Positions 1 through 8,520 of a stretch of 64,000 nucleotides of DNA are shown here, piece after piece. This stretch comes from Hyphomicrobium facile (GTDB lineage: Bacteria > Pseudomonadota > Alphaproteobacteria > Rhizobiales > Hyphomicrobiaceae). The notes under the pieces are model-generated. The model ran no database searches and had not been told where the DNA came from. It worked only from the letters and a program-made list of their open reading frames with translations. How positions within the stretch are numbered: the stretch's first letter is position 1; every line of letters begins with the position of its first letter. Location: the NCBI RefSeq assembly GCF_900116175.1, contig NZ_FPCH01000002.1, positions 682,001-746,000 of the forward strand, written 5' to 3'. A program made the position numbers and the translations under genes.

Positions 1-591
1 GCGGATAACATCGATCAGCTGACGGAATACATGCTCGGACGTGTGCGGATCGAGGTTTCCGGTCGGCTCATCGGCGAGCAGAAGCCGCGGGCTGTTCGCC
101 AGTCCACGGCAAATCGCGGTGCGCTGCTGCTCGCCGCCAGATAGTTCCGCGGGACGGTGCTCGGCTCGTCCGGCGAGACCAACACTTGCGAGAAGCTCGC
201 GCGCGTGTTTGTCCGCCGCCTTACGGCTCGTGCCGAGGATCAGCTGCGGAATGACGACGTTTTCGAGGGCGCTGAATTCCGGTAACAGCTGATGAAACTG
301 ATAGACGAAGCCGATCTCTTTGCGACGGAGTTTCGTGCGCTCGGCTTCGGTGAGTGTCGCGCAGTCATGGCCGTTGATGATCACGCGGCCGCTCGTCGGA
401 GATTCGAGCAATCCCGTTATGTGCAGAAGCGTAGACTTGCCCGCGCCGGAGGGTCCGACGAGCGCCACGGCCTGACCCGGCCATAGAACGGCGTCGACGC
501 CCGTTAAAACCGTGATCTCTTTTTCGCCTTGGCGAAAGGATCGCGTGACGTTCTCGAGCTGCAGAATCGGAGCAATGGGTGTGGTGTCCAT
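1..591 (-). CDS. lolD: Lipoprotein-releasing ABC transporter ATP-binding protein (LolD family), 3' part missing
   Basis: ATPase of the Lol system, which releases outer-membrane lipoproteins from the inner membrane. About 197 codons are visible from an ATG at 591; the C-terminus lies beyond the window. The translation shows a Walker A box (GPSGAGKST, around residue 43), a Q-loop region (FVYQFHQLLPEFSALENV), the ABC signature LSGGEQQR and Walker B (LLLADEPTGNLD). The EFSALENV stretch after the Q-loop is typical of the LolD/MacB family. It lies just downstream of the permease gene (5 nt gap), as expected for a lolC-lolD operon. LolD is preferred over a MacB-type exporter because of the partner permease; the missing end does not affect the call. 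Confidence 0.9.
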   Translation of the reverse strand, partial: MDTTPIAPILQLENVTRSFRQGEKEITVLTGVDAVLWPGQAVALVGPSGAGKSTLLHITGLLESPTSGRVIINGHDCATLTEAERTKLRRKEIGFVYQFHQLLPEFSALENVVIPQLILGTSRKAADKHARELLASVGLAGRAEHRPAELSGGEQQRTAICRGLANSPRLLLADEPTGNLDPHTSEHVFRQLIDVIR

Positions 592-596
592 GGGTC

Positions 597-1913
597 TCAC
601 TCGTACCGCAAAGCTTCAACGGGATCGAGCTTCGAGGCTTTCCACGACGGGTAGAGCGTTGCGATGACCGACAGCACAAGCGCCATCAAGACGATGCCTC
701 CCGTTTCGTGGACGTCGATCTCAGCGGGCAACTTCGTCAGATAATAGACGCTCGGATCGAAGACCGTCGTACCGGAGGCCCACGATACGAAGTTCTTGAT
801 GTTCTCGATGTTCCAGCAGAAGACGACGCCGAGCACCAATCCGGCGAGCGTGCCGACGATGCCGATGGATGCGCCGGTGATCAGGAATATCCGCATCACG
901 GCGCCCTTGGTCGCGCCCATCGTCCGCAGGATGGCGATGTCGCGGCCCTTGTCCTTCACCAGCATCATCAGGCCGGAAATGATGTTCAACGCCGCGACGA
1001 GCACGATCAGCGAGAGGATGATGAACATGACGTTTCGTTCGACCGCGAGCACGTTGAAGAACGTCTCGTTGCGCTGACGCCAATCGTTGATGGTGATCGA
1101 CGGCCCCGTTGCCTCCTGGATCAGCCTATTGTAACGATCGACATCTTCAGGATTATCGACGACGACTTCGACGACGTCGACTTCGCCGTTCTTCGAGAAA
1201 TATTTCTGCGCTTCGGCAAGCGGCATGAAGATCATCATGCGGTCGTATTCGGACATGCCCAATTCGAAGATCGAGGTGACTTGATACGCTTTAGATCTCG
1301 GCGCCGTTCCGAACGGGGTCGCTGCACCGCGCGGCGAGACGAGCGTCACCGTATCGCCGAGACCGACGCGCAACTGGTTCGCAAGGCGCACGCCCATCGC
1401 GATGCCGGTCTGGTTGTCGAAGCCGTCGAGCGTGCCGGCGCGAACGTTGCTCGCAACGAGCTTCAACGATTTCAAATCGTTCTCTCGAACGCCACGCACG
1501 AGACCACCGAGCGCCTGCGAGGTCGAGGAGACCATCACCTGGCCCTCGATGACGGGCATCGCCGTCACGACGCCGGGCACGCGTGCAATCGTGTTGGAGA
1601 TATCCGTGTAGTCGGTGAATGGGTCGCCGAGCTTCTGGACGATGACGTGGCCGTTGAGGCCCATGATCTTGCCGAACAGATCGTGCCGGAAGCCGTTCAT
1701 CACCGCCATGACGATGATCAACGTCGCGACGCCGAGCATGATGCCGAGAAACGAGAACCCGGCAATGACGGAGATGAAGCCTTCCTTCCGCCTTGCGCGC
1801 AGATAGCGGCCGGCGATCATCCATTCGAAGGCGGAGAATGGCTTCGTCCCGCTGGACGCTGCCCGTTCGCCTGAAAATCCAGCCGACGCCTCGCTGTGCC
1901 CTGAAACAGTCAT
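597..1913 (-). CDS. lolC: Lipoprotein-releasing ABC transporter permease (LolC/LolE family)
   Basis: Inner-membrane permease of the lipoprotein-releasing complex, 438 aa. After a soluble N-terminal stretch comes the motif FEWMIAGRYLRARRKEGFIS and a first membrane segment around residues 45-70 (FSFLGIMLGVATLIIVMAVM). A large periplasmic MacB-type domain follows, then three C-terminal FtsX-like membrane segments (IILSLIVLVAALNIISG; a glycine/valine-rich segment after LITGASIGIVG; GGIVLMALVLSVIATLYPSW). The ending SKLDPVEALRYE is characteristic of LolC/E and MacB permeases. Alphaproteobacteria usually have one such permease acting as a homodimer, so C versus E cannot be separated. The lolD gene follows 5 nt downstream. 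Confidence 0.92.
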   Translation of the reverse strand: MTVSGHSEASAGFSGERAASSGTKPFSAFEWMIAGRYLRARRKEGFISVIAGFSFLGIMLGVATLIIVMAVMNGFRHDLFGKIMGLNGHVIVQKLGDPFTDYTDISNTIARVPGVVTAMPVIEGQVMVSSTSQALGGLVRGVRENDLKSLKLVASNVRAGTLDGFDNQTGIAMGVRLANQLRVGLGDTVTLVSPRGAATPFGTAPRSKAYQVTSIFELGMSEYDRMMIFMPLAEAQKYFSKNGEVDVVEVVVDNPEDVDRYNRLIQEATGPSITINDWRQRNETFFNVLAVERNVMFIILSLIVLVAALNIISGLMMLVKDKGRDIAILRTMGATKGAVMRIFLITGASIGIVGTLAGLVLGVVFCWNIENIKNFVSWASGTTVFDPSVYYLTKLPAEIDVHETGGIVLMALVLSVIATLYPSWKASKLDPVEALRYE

Positions 1914-2001
1914 CGTGGCCTCACCGCCGTTACCCCAATCGCGCGCCGCATCGCAGCTCCCTGTGTCGCAGTTAAGGCCGATCGACCGAATTCCAGCCGT
2001 T

Positions 2002-3537
2002 TTAGTATGCGCGTGCGATCAACACGTATTCCTTCGCCGCTTCACCCGTGAAGAGACACGCCCCTGCGACCGCCTCCTGCGCCAGGGGCGCGTTGCGGAT
2101 GGTGAGCTTCAACGCCTTCAGCCGATCGGCGATGGCGTCGAGTGTTGCACCTTCCGGACGCGACCATGGCACGCGCACCCAGCCCTTGAAAGCTCCGGCT
2201 TCGTCATCGCCTTCGGCGGCCGGCCCGAAGTACTCTTCGAGTTCCTTGAACGACTTAATGTTCGTGATGATGTTGCTGTCGAGGCGAGCCTTCGCCTCGC
2301 TATAGAGCGTCGACTGAATCTCTTTCAGAAGTGCCAGCGCCTCAGCCACGAAGTCGGCGCGCGGCTTTGTATCGGAGATGACTTTGTCGCCGTCGCGCAA
2401 GCGGTCGCGGCGCATGAACGTGACGTTGCCGCCGGTGGCATCGCGACCGCCGATCTCGACAATGACCGGCGCGCCACGGCGCACCCAGTTCCAGCGCTTC
2501 TCGGCGGACTTCGTCAGTTTCAAATCGACGAGCGTGCGGATGCCAACCGCCTTCAGTTCTTTTTCGAGCGACTTGCAGTATTCGATCAGCTCAGCATCTT
2601 CCGGCTTCTCGCGGAGCATCGGCACAATGACGATCTGACGCGGAGCAATCATGGGCGGCAAGCGCAGGCCGTCGTCGTCGCCGTGGGTCATGATCACGCC
2701 GCCGATCAGCCGCGTCGAGACACCCCAGCTCGTCGTGTGGCAATGCGTGAGCGCGCCTTGCGCGTTCTGGAATTGGATGTTCTGCGCTTCGGCGAAGTGC
2801 GTGCCGAGATAATGCGACGTTCCGGCTTGCAGGGCTTTACCGTCCTGCATCATCGCTTCGATCGAATAGGTGTTGTCGGCTCCGGGGAAGCGCTCGTTCG
2901 GCGGCTTCTCGCCCGCCACGACCGGCATCGCCAGCACGTCTTCCGCGAACGTGCGATAGACTTCGAGCATCTTCAGCGTCTCGGCAACTGCATCGTCGCG
3001 GTCGGCGTGGGCCGTATGGCCTTCCTGCCAAAGAAATTCGGTCGTGCGCAGGAACAGACGCGTGCGCATTTCCCAGCGCACGACGTTGGCCCACTGATTC
3101 ACGAGCAGCGGCAGGTCGCGATAGCTCTTGATCCAGCGCTGGAACGCGTCGCCGATGATCGTCTCCGACGTCGGGCGGACGATCAGCGGTTCTTCGAGCT
3201 TGGCGTCGGGATCGACCACCAGCTTGCCGTCTTCGTTCTTCAGGCGATGATGGGTGACGACCGCCATCTCCTTAGCGAATCCCTCGACGTGCTCAGCCTC
3301 CTTGGCGATGAAGCTCATCGGGATGAACAGCGGGAAATAGCAGTTGTCGTGGCCCGTATCCTTGATGCGGGCATCGAGCTCGGCCTGGATGCGTTCCCAA
3401 ACGCCCCAGCCCCACGGCTTGATGATCATGCAGCCGCGAACGGGGCTCGTCTCGGCCATGTCGCCGTCGCGAACGATTGCCTGGTACCAGTCCGGGAAGT
3501 TCTGCTCGCGGGTGACGGAAAGGGCGCGCTTGCTCAT
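2002..3537 (-). CDS. proS: Prolyl-tRNA synthetase, archaeal/eukaryotic-like type (ProS type 3)
   Basis: Charges tRNA-Pro with proline in the cytosol. I start it at the ATG at 3537 (511 aa), which has a GGGGGTGG ribosome-binding site 4 nt upstream; longer in-frame starts reach 3582. The N-terminus (NFPDWYQAIVRDGDMAETSP, then VRGCMIIKPWGWGVWERIQ) and the motif 2 region (RTTEFLWQEGHTAH) are those of the archaeal/eukaryotic-like ProRS class. They differ from the bacterial type with an editing insertion and from the usual short alphaproteobacterial type. The protein ends in Ala-Tyr, matching the C-terminal tyrosine of this class. The gene occupies the usual proS slot between DUF1467 and lolC, which suggests replacement in place. 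Confidence 0.95.
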   Translation of the reverse strand: MSKRALSVTREQNFPDWYQAIVRDGDMAETSPVRGCMIIKPWGWGVWERIQAELDARIKDTGHDNCYFPLFIPMSFIAKEAEHVEGFAKEMAVVTHHRLKNEDGKLVVDPDAKLEEPLIVRPTSETIIGDAFQRWIKSYRDLPLLVNQWANVVRWEMRTRLFLRTTEFLWQEGHTAHADRDDAVAETLKMLEVYRTFAEDVLAMPVVAGEKPPNERFPGADNTYSIEAMMQDGKALQAGTSHYLGTHFAEAQNIQFQNAQGALTHCHTTSWGVSTRLIGGVIMTHGDDDGLRLPPMIAPRQIVIVPMLREKPEDAELIEYCKSLEKELKAVGIRTLVDLKLTKSAEKRWNWVRRGAPVIVEIGGRDATGGNVTFMRRDRLRDGDKVISDTKPRADFVAEALALLKEIQSTLYSEAKARLDSNIITNIKSFKELEEYFGPAAEGDDEAGAFKGWVRVPWSRPEGATLDAIADRLKALKLTIRNAPLAQEAVAGACLFTGEAAKEYVLIARAY

Positions 3538-3878
3538 CGTGCCACCCCCGGCGCGCATGCGCGCGTGTGGGATGGATTGCACGGGAAGGCCTGTGAAATT
3601 CGCATTGCGAGCTCGCTCGTTAAATTCGCGCGGGCGAGCCGCGCCTCAAGTCTCTCGGCAGTCAGGAATTTAGCCCAAGCCGAATAGCCTTTTCATGCAA
3701 GCGTTGCAACGGAGCAAAGCCGGCGAGCAAAGGGATCATCCTCATCGACACTTGCGGCATCGGGCCCACGAGATCGATAGGGCGCAATAGCGGGTCGGCG
3801 CTAGCGTGGCAATCGGCGGTCACGTTGAAGTTGTGGGCATCGATCCCTGCGTGTGGGGATCCGAGACTGCGGATGATC
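3538..3878. other. Intergenic, no gene seen
   Basis: About 340 bases between the DUF1467 gene and proS. No open frame with convincing coding character, no tRNA and no clear terminator was seen. It must hold the 5' leader of proS if proS is transcribed separately. Confidence 0.5.
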
Positions 3879-4103
3879 TCAGATATTCGCGATCACCGCA
3901 TAGACGCCTGCAAACGTGACGGCCGCGACCACCGTATTGACCCACAGAAGCTTGAAGACGTTGATCTTGTGAGGCGCGCTTTCAGGAGTACCGGGAATGA
4001 CGTCGCCCGCCTCCTCCTGAGTTTTCGCGAAGAAGGGCAGCACTGCGAACAGCGTGATGAACCAAAGGCAAAAGAATGTTGCCACCGCTACCGACGTACG
4101 CAT
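3879..4103 (-). CDS. DUF1467 family small membrane protein
   Basis: A 74-aa protein with two hydrophobic segments, at residues 5-25 (VAVATFFCLWFITLFAVLPF) and about 52-72 (LLWVNTVVAAVTFAGVYAVI), joined by a polar loop with the pattern EEAGDVIPGTPESAP. This is the layout of the DUF1467 family, which in alphaproteobacteria is regularly found between mce and proS, as here. Function is unknown. The two-helix design and conserved loop suggest an inner-membrane protein that may associate with a larger complex; that is inference. Confidence 0.85.
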   Translation of the reverse strand: MRTSVAVATFFCLWFITLFAVLPFFAKTQEEAGDVIPGTPESAPHKINVFKLLWVNTVVAAVTFAGVYAVIANI

Positions 4104-4142
4104 TACACCGCCCCTTGTTTTCTAGGTTTCGCCAGGGCCTCT

Positions 4143-4547
4143 TCAGACCTGCTCCAACTCCACGAGGGTGCCGCAGAAGTCCTTCGGATGAAGAAACAGC
4201 ACGGGCTTGCCGTGCGCACCGATCTTCGGAGTGCCATCGCCGAGCACGCGAGCCCCCTGAGACTTCAACTGGTCGCGCGCCGCGATAATATCATCTACCT
4301 CGTAGCATACATGGTGAATCCCACCGTCGGGAGATTTTTCGAGGAATTTCGCGATCGGCGAACCTTCGCCGAGCGGTTCGAGCAGCTCGATCTTGGTGTT
4401 TGGAAGCTCGATGAAGACGACGGTAACGCCGTGCTCGGGCTGAGCCAGAGCGGGACCGACGTTTGCGCCGAGAGCATTTTTATAAACCGCCGAGGCCTTG
4501 GCGAGATCTTTGACGGCTATGGCGACGTGGTTAAGGCGTCCAATCAT
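4143..4547 (-). CDS. mce: Methylmalonyl-CoA epimerase (VOC family)
   Basis: Interconverts (2R)- and (2S)-methylmalonyl-CoA in propionyl-CoA and ethylmalonyl-CoA metabolism. At 134 aa it has the usual length of this single-domain vicinal-oxygen-chelate enzyme. Metal-ligand positions are visible in LNHVAIAVKD (His near the N-terminus), GGIHHVCYEVDD in the middle and CGTLVELEQV (Glu) at the end. The segment FLEKSPDGGIHHVCYEVDDI is highly typical of bacterial Mce. The gene lies 45 nt downstream of rnj, in the conserved birA-rnj-mce-DUF1467 order of alphaproteobacteria. Confidence 0.93.
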   Translation of the reverse strand: MIGRLNHVAIAVKDLAKASAVYKNALGANVGPALAQPEHGVTVVFIELPNTKIELLEPLGEGSPIAKFLEKSPDGGIHHVCYEVDDIIAARDQLKSQGARVLGDGTPKIGAHGKPVLFLHPKDFCGTLVELEQV

Positions 4548-4592
4548 GCTTCGGTCTCCAGCACGGCAAGGGCGAGCGAATTGTTGAGGCGA

Positions 4593-6305
4593 TCAGTTTC
4601 TGCCATCCACCACGGAGACAAGCACTTTGACAACCGGCTTCTTGCCCCAGGCCTCGTTGATGGCGGAGCGCACTGCGCGGAGCACTGCGTCCTGAACCAT
4701 GCCGTGGTCGCCGCGCCGCTTCGGCGGAATTGAGCGGAGCGTTCCGTCGATGGCGTCGAGCACGATTTCGCGCATCGATTCGCCGTCGCGGTCGGCTGCC
4801 GGGATGCCCTCGAGGACCACGCCCGGTTCACCAATGATTTCGCCGCGCCGCGACAGCGCCATCGCTACCACCGCTATGCCGACGAACGACAGTTTACGGC
4901 GGCTCTTCACTGGTCCTTCGGCGTCCGGAACGATGAGGTTGCCGTCGCGATAGAGGCGGCCGACCGGCGCTTGATCGATGACGGCTGCAGGCCCCGGCCA
5001 CAGCTTCAAGACGTCTCCGTCGACAATCGTGAACGTTTCACCGACACCGCAAGCTCGGGCGAGTTTCGCGTGCTCCCTCAGATGCCGCGCCTCGCCGTGC
5101 ATCGGAATGGCGATCTTCGGGCGGATCCAGCCGTACATATCCTTGAGCTCATCGCGACGCGGATGGCCGGTGACGTGCACGAGCGCTTCGCTGTCGGTGA
5201 TGATGTCGACGCCGAGGCGAGCCAGTCCGTTCTGGATGCGCGAAACGGCTTTTTCGTTTCCGGGAATGGTGCGCGAGGAAAAGATGACGATATCGCCCTT
5301 GTCGAGCGAGATGTCCGGATGTTCGTTTTCCGCGATGCGCGCCATCGCAGCGCGCGTCTCGCCCTGACTGCCGGTGCACAGAACGAGGACTTTATCGCGC
5401 GGCAGATCGGAAAACCGCTGCTGGTCGAGATACGTGAAACCCTTCGGGAGGTAGCCCGTTTCGATTGCTACCTCGATGATGCGATGAAGCGCCCGGCCGG
5501 CGACGACGAGCGTGCGGCCCGCGGCATGGGCAGCCGACGCGATCGAGGCAACGCGCGCCACGTTCGACGCGAAGAGCGTGACGGCGACACAGCGCGGCGC
5601 GTCGGCAATGAGCTTACGCAGCGTCTTGGCGACATCGGTTTCCGAGGCGGATCGGCCTTCCCGCATCGCGTTCGTCGAATCGCCGACCATCGCGAGCACG
5701 CCTTCGTCGCCGAGCGCCTCGAGCCTTCCGGCATCGTGCGGACGGCCGACGACCGGCGTCGGATCGAGTTTCCAGTCGCCGGTATGGAAGACGAGACCTG
5801 CGGGCGTTCGGATCGCGAGACCATTCGGCTCGGGGATCGAATGCGTGACGCTGACGAACTCGACTTCGAAGGGGCCGGCATTGAAGCGGCCGCTGAGCGG
5901 CACTTCCTTGATCGGCAGCGAGAGCGAGCCGCCATATTCACCGACCTTCATCTTCAACATTCCCGCCGTGAACGGCGTCGCGAAGATCGGGCATTCGAGT
6001 GACGGCCAGAGATCGATGATGGCGCCGACGTGATCCTCGTGCGCGTGGGTCAAGACGAGGCCGACGAGGTTTTTGCGTTCGGCAGTGATGAAGCGGAGGT
6101 CGGGCAGCACGACGTCGGCACCCGGCTCGCTTTCATGCGGAAAGGTTACGCCGAGATCGACCATCAGCCAGGAGCGCGCCCGCGGCGGCCCGAAGCCGTA
6201 GAGATAGACATTCATGCCGATCTCGCCGAGACCGCCGAGCGCCATGAATACGAGTTCGTCTGGTCTGGAACTTCCCGATCGCGAAGAGGGTGCGCGTTCG
6301 CTCAT
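4593..6305 (-). CDS. rnj: Ribonuclease J
   Basis: Metallo-beta-lactamase/beta-CASP endo- and 5'-3' exoribonuclease of RNA processing and decay, 570 aa. The N-terminal domain carries the metal motif HAHEDHVGAI near residue 77 and GLGEIGMNVYLYG near the start. Further metal-site and beta-CASP motifs include SVTHSIPEPNGLAI, FHTGDWKLD, FASNVARVASI, GSQGETRAAMARIA, FSSRTIPGNEKAV and HVTGHPRRDELKDM, followed by PIAMPMHGEARHL-type sequence. The start ATG overlaps the birA stop (ATGA), so the two are translationally coupled. Cytosolic; it probably belongs to the long nuo-birA-rnj transcript. Confidence 0.95.
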   Translation of the reverse strand: MSERAPSSRSGSSRPDELVFMALGGLGEIGMNVYLYGFGPPRARSWLMVDLGVTFPHESEPGADVVLPDLRFITAERKNLVGLVLTHAHEDHVGAIIDLWPSLECPIFATPFTAGMLKMKVGEYGGSLSLPIKEVPLSGRFNAGPFEVEFVSVTHSIPEPNGLAIRTPAGLVFHTGDWKLDPTPVVGRPHDAGRLEALGDEGVLAMVGDSTNAMREGRSASETDVAKTLRKLIADAPRCVAVTLFASNVARVASIASAAHAAGRTLVVAGRALHRIIEVAIETGYLPKGFTYLDQQRFSDLPRDKVLVLCTGSQGETRAAMARIAENEHPDISLDKGDIVIFSSRTIPGNEKAVSRIQNGLARLGVDIITDSEALVHVTGHPRRDELKDMYGWIRPKIAIPMHGEARHLREHAKLARACGVGETFTIVDGDVLKLWPGPAAVIDQAPVGRLYRDGNLIVPDAEGPVKSRRKLSFVGIAVVAMALSRRGEIIGEPGVVLEGIPAADRDGESMREIVLDAIDGTLRSIPPKRRGDHGMVQDAVLRAVRSAINEAWGKKPVVKVLVSVVDGRN

Positions 6306-7060
6306 GGAGTTCCATCGCGCGCAATCTGGCCGACGAGCAAGACGTCGCCGTAGCTGATTTCTTTAATGGTGCCACCAACGTCGGCACGCAGCGCGCCGGT
6401 TTCGGAAAGGCCTTGATAGGTTGCAGATAGCTGGCCGGCGGCGGTGTTTATCGCGATGCGTTCACCCATGGCGCCTGCTCGCTCCATCCACGCCTCGCGG
6501 ATCGCGGCGAAGCCCTCCCCCGCCTGCCAGCGGTCGAGCCAGAACGCGACCTTTTCGGCAAGCATCTCGAGGAAGACGAGCGGCTCGGGAGATTTGCCGT
6601 GTTGGCTGAGCGCCGTGACGGCACGACCGAGGCTGTCAGGTGCGCTGATCAAATTCAATCCAAAGCCTAATATTGCTAAAAAACCAGGGCCAGCACGAAC
6701 GGAAGTGCTCTCGACCAGAATCCCCCCGGCTTTGGCGCTTCCGATCAAAATATCGTTCGGCCATTTGAGGCGAAGTTCGGTTCCCGGCGCAAGATCCATT
6801 GTGGCGCGAACGGCGTCTATCACCGCAATTCCAGCGAGTAGTGACAATTGGCCCGCCTTTTCCAGCGGGGCATCGGAGCGGAACGCGACGCTGGCATGAA
6901 GGTTACCGGGCTCTGATACCCAGGCCCGGCCGGAGCGTCCCCGGCCGCCGGTCTGAGTATCGGCGATCACCCAGAGGGGAAGCTCCTCGCCGCTCAGGCC
7001 GAGACGCATGGCGTCGGCGTTCGTCGACGCGGTCTCAGCGAGATGGACGATGCGCGGCAT
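6302..7060 (-). CDS. birA: Biotin--[acetyl-CoA-carboxylase] ligase, without repressor domain
   Basis: Attaches biotin to the carboxyl-carrier lysine of biotin-dependent carboxylases. The protein is 252 aa and starts directly with the catalytic domain; the N-terminal helix-turn-helix of E. coli BirA is absent, so it should not act as a repressor. The biotinyl-AMP loop GGRGRSGRAW lies near residue 38, and the KWPNDILIGSAKAGGILVE stretch and a C-terminal SH3-like domain are present. It lies 2 nt downstream of nuoN and overlaps rnj by 4 nt, the usual alphaproteobacterial position at the end of the nuo operon. Confidence 0.93.
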   Translation of the reverse strand: MPRIVHLAETASTNADAMRLGLSGEELPLWVIADTQTGGRGRSGRAWVSEPGNLHASVAFRSDAPLEKAGQLSLLAGIAVIDAVRATMDLAPGTELRLKWPNDILIGSAKAGGILVESTSVRAGPGFLAILGFGLNLISAPDSLGRAVTALSQHGKSPEPLVFLEMLAEKVAFWLDRWQAGEGFAAIREAWMERAGAMGERIAINTAAGQLSATYQGLSETGALRADVGGTIKEISYGDVLLVGQIARDGTP

Positions 7061-7062
7061 GA

Positions 7063-8520
7063 TCAGGGATGGGCCGGCACGAGCACCGAAGCTGCAGCCG
7101 TTGCCGCGTCGACCACCGTTCCGCCGACGAAGGGCAGAACGAACGCCACGACGAAGGCCGCCGAAAGCGCCATGACTGCAAAGGTCCGGCCTTCAGGCGG
7201 CGAGAAGCCCTCAGCCGTCTCGTCGAAGAACATGATCTTCACGACCCGCAGATAGTAGTAAGCGCCGACGACGCTCGTTACGACGCCGATGACGGACAAC
7301 GGATAGAGACCCGCCTTGATCGCCGGCAGGAAGACGTACCATTTCGCCCAGAAGCCGGCGAGCGGCGGGATACCCGCGAGCGAAAACATCAGAACGGCGA
7401 GGATCGTTGCGAACGTGAGGTTCGTTTTCGCGAGGCCCGAAAGGTCGGAGATGCTCTCGACGTTGCGGCCGTTGCGCTGCATCGCGAGGACGCAAGCAAA
7501 CGCGCCGAGCGTCATCGCGACGTAGATCACGAGATAAATGAGTACGCCGGCGGTGCCTTCGGTGTTGTTCGCGGCAAGCCCGATCAAGGCGAAGCCGACG
7601 TTGCCGATCGACGAGTAAGCGAGCAGGCGTTTGATATTGTTCTGGCCGATCGCCGCGAAAGAGCCGAGCACCATCGAGGCAATCGCGAGGAAGATGACGA
7701 TCTGCTGCCACTGGGGCGCAATGCCCGGAAGCGCTGCCTGTGTGAAGCGCAGCAGAAGCGCCATGGCGGCAATCTTCGGTGCGCCGGCGAAGAACGCGGT
7801 GACGGGGGTCGGCGCGCCCTGGTAGACGTCGGGCGTCCACATGTGGAACGGCACGGCTGCGACTTTGAACGCCAAGCCGACGAGGACGAACACGAGCCCG
7901 AAGGTCAGGCCGATATTCGTCGACATTTCCGGGATCGTCGCCGCGGCTGCTATCGTTGCGTAACTCGTCGAGCCGGTGACGCCGTAGAGCATCGAGGCGC
8001 CGTAGAGAAGCATGCCCGAGGACAACGCTCCGAGGACGAAATACTTGAGGCCCGCTTCGCTGGATTGCACGTCGTCGCGCTTGAACGCAGCGATGACGTA
8101 GAGCGCGAGGGACTGCAGCTCGAGGCCCAGATAGAGTGCGATGAGGTCATTCGCCGAGACCATCATCAGCATGCCGAGCGTCGCGAGCAGCACGAGCACC
8201 GGATATTCGAACTGCAGAAGCTTGGCGCGGCCGAAGTTGTCGAACGTCATCAGAAGCGTCAACGCCGCGCCGATGAGGATGACGATCTTCAGGAAGCGCG
8301 TGAAACCATCGGAGACGAACGCTCCGCCGAAAACAAGCGAGCTGCCGCTGCCCTGGAAAACAGCGATGGCGGTCGCGATCAATACGGCGATCGAAAGCCA
8401 CGTGACGGTGCGGCCCGCCGCTTCGCCGTTGGATGTAAAGACGCCGAGCATCAGCAGCGAAATGGCGCCGATCGCGAGTATCAGCTCCGGCGCGACGACA
8501 TATAGGACCGAGCTATCCAT
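7063..8520 (-). CDS. nuoN: NADH-quinone oxidoreductase subunit N
   Basis: Membrane subunit of respiratory complex I, one of three antiporter-like proton-pumping subunits. The protein is 485 aa and almost wholly hydrophobic, with about 14 membrane helices. Family motifs include LIALYLGLELQSLALYV, AGLKYFVLGALSSGMLLYG, FKVAAVPFHMWTPDVYQGAP (with the conserved lysine of the channel) and NIKRLLAYSSIGNVGFALIG. It overlaps nuoM by 1 nt and is followed closely by birA. It is the last gene of the nuo set. Confidence 0.97.
   Translation of the reverse strand: MDSSVLYVVAPELILAIGAISLLMLGVFTSNGEAAGRTVTWLSIAVLIATAIAVFQGSGSSLVFGGAFVSDGFTRFLKIVILIGAALTLLMTFDNFGRAKLLQFEYPVLVLLATLGMLMMVSANDLIALYLGLELQSLALYVIAAFKRDDVQSSEAGLKYFVLGALSSGMLLYGASMLYGVTGSTSYATIAAAATIPEMSTNIGLTFGLVFVLVGLAFKVAAVPFHMWTPDVYQGAPTPVTAFFAGAPKIAAMALLLRFTQAALPGIAPQWQQIVIFLAIASMVLGSFAAIGQNNIKRLLAYSSIGNVGFALIGLAANNTEGTAGVLIYLVIYVAMTLGAFACVLAMQRNGRNVESISDLSGLAKTNLTFATILAVLMFSLAGIPPLAGFWAKWYVFLPAIKAGLYPLSVIGVVTSVVGAYYYLRVVKIMFFDETAEGFSPPEGRTFAVMALSAAFVVAFVLPFVGGTVVDAATAAASVLVPAHP

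Noticed and set aside
579-1874. Long plus-strand open frame antisense to lolC
   Set aside because: Arg/Asp/His-rich translation typical of the antisense frame in GC-rich DNA; the minus frame has clear LolC motifs.
7069-8505. Long plus-strand open frame antisense to nuoN
   Set aside because: Low-complexity charged translation; shadow of a membrane protein gene.
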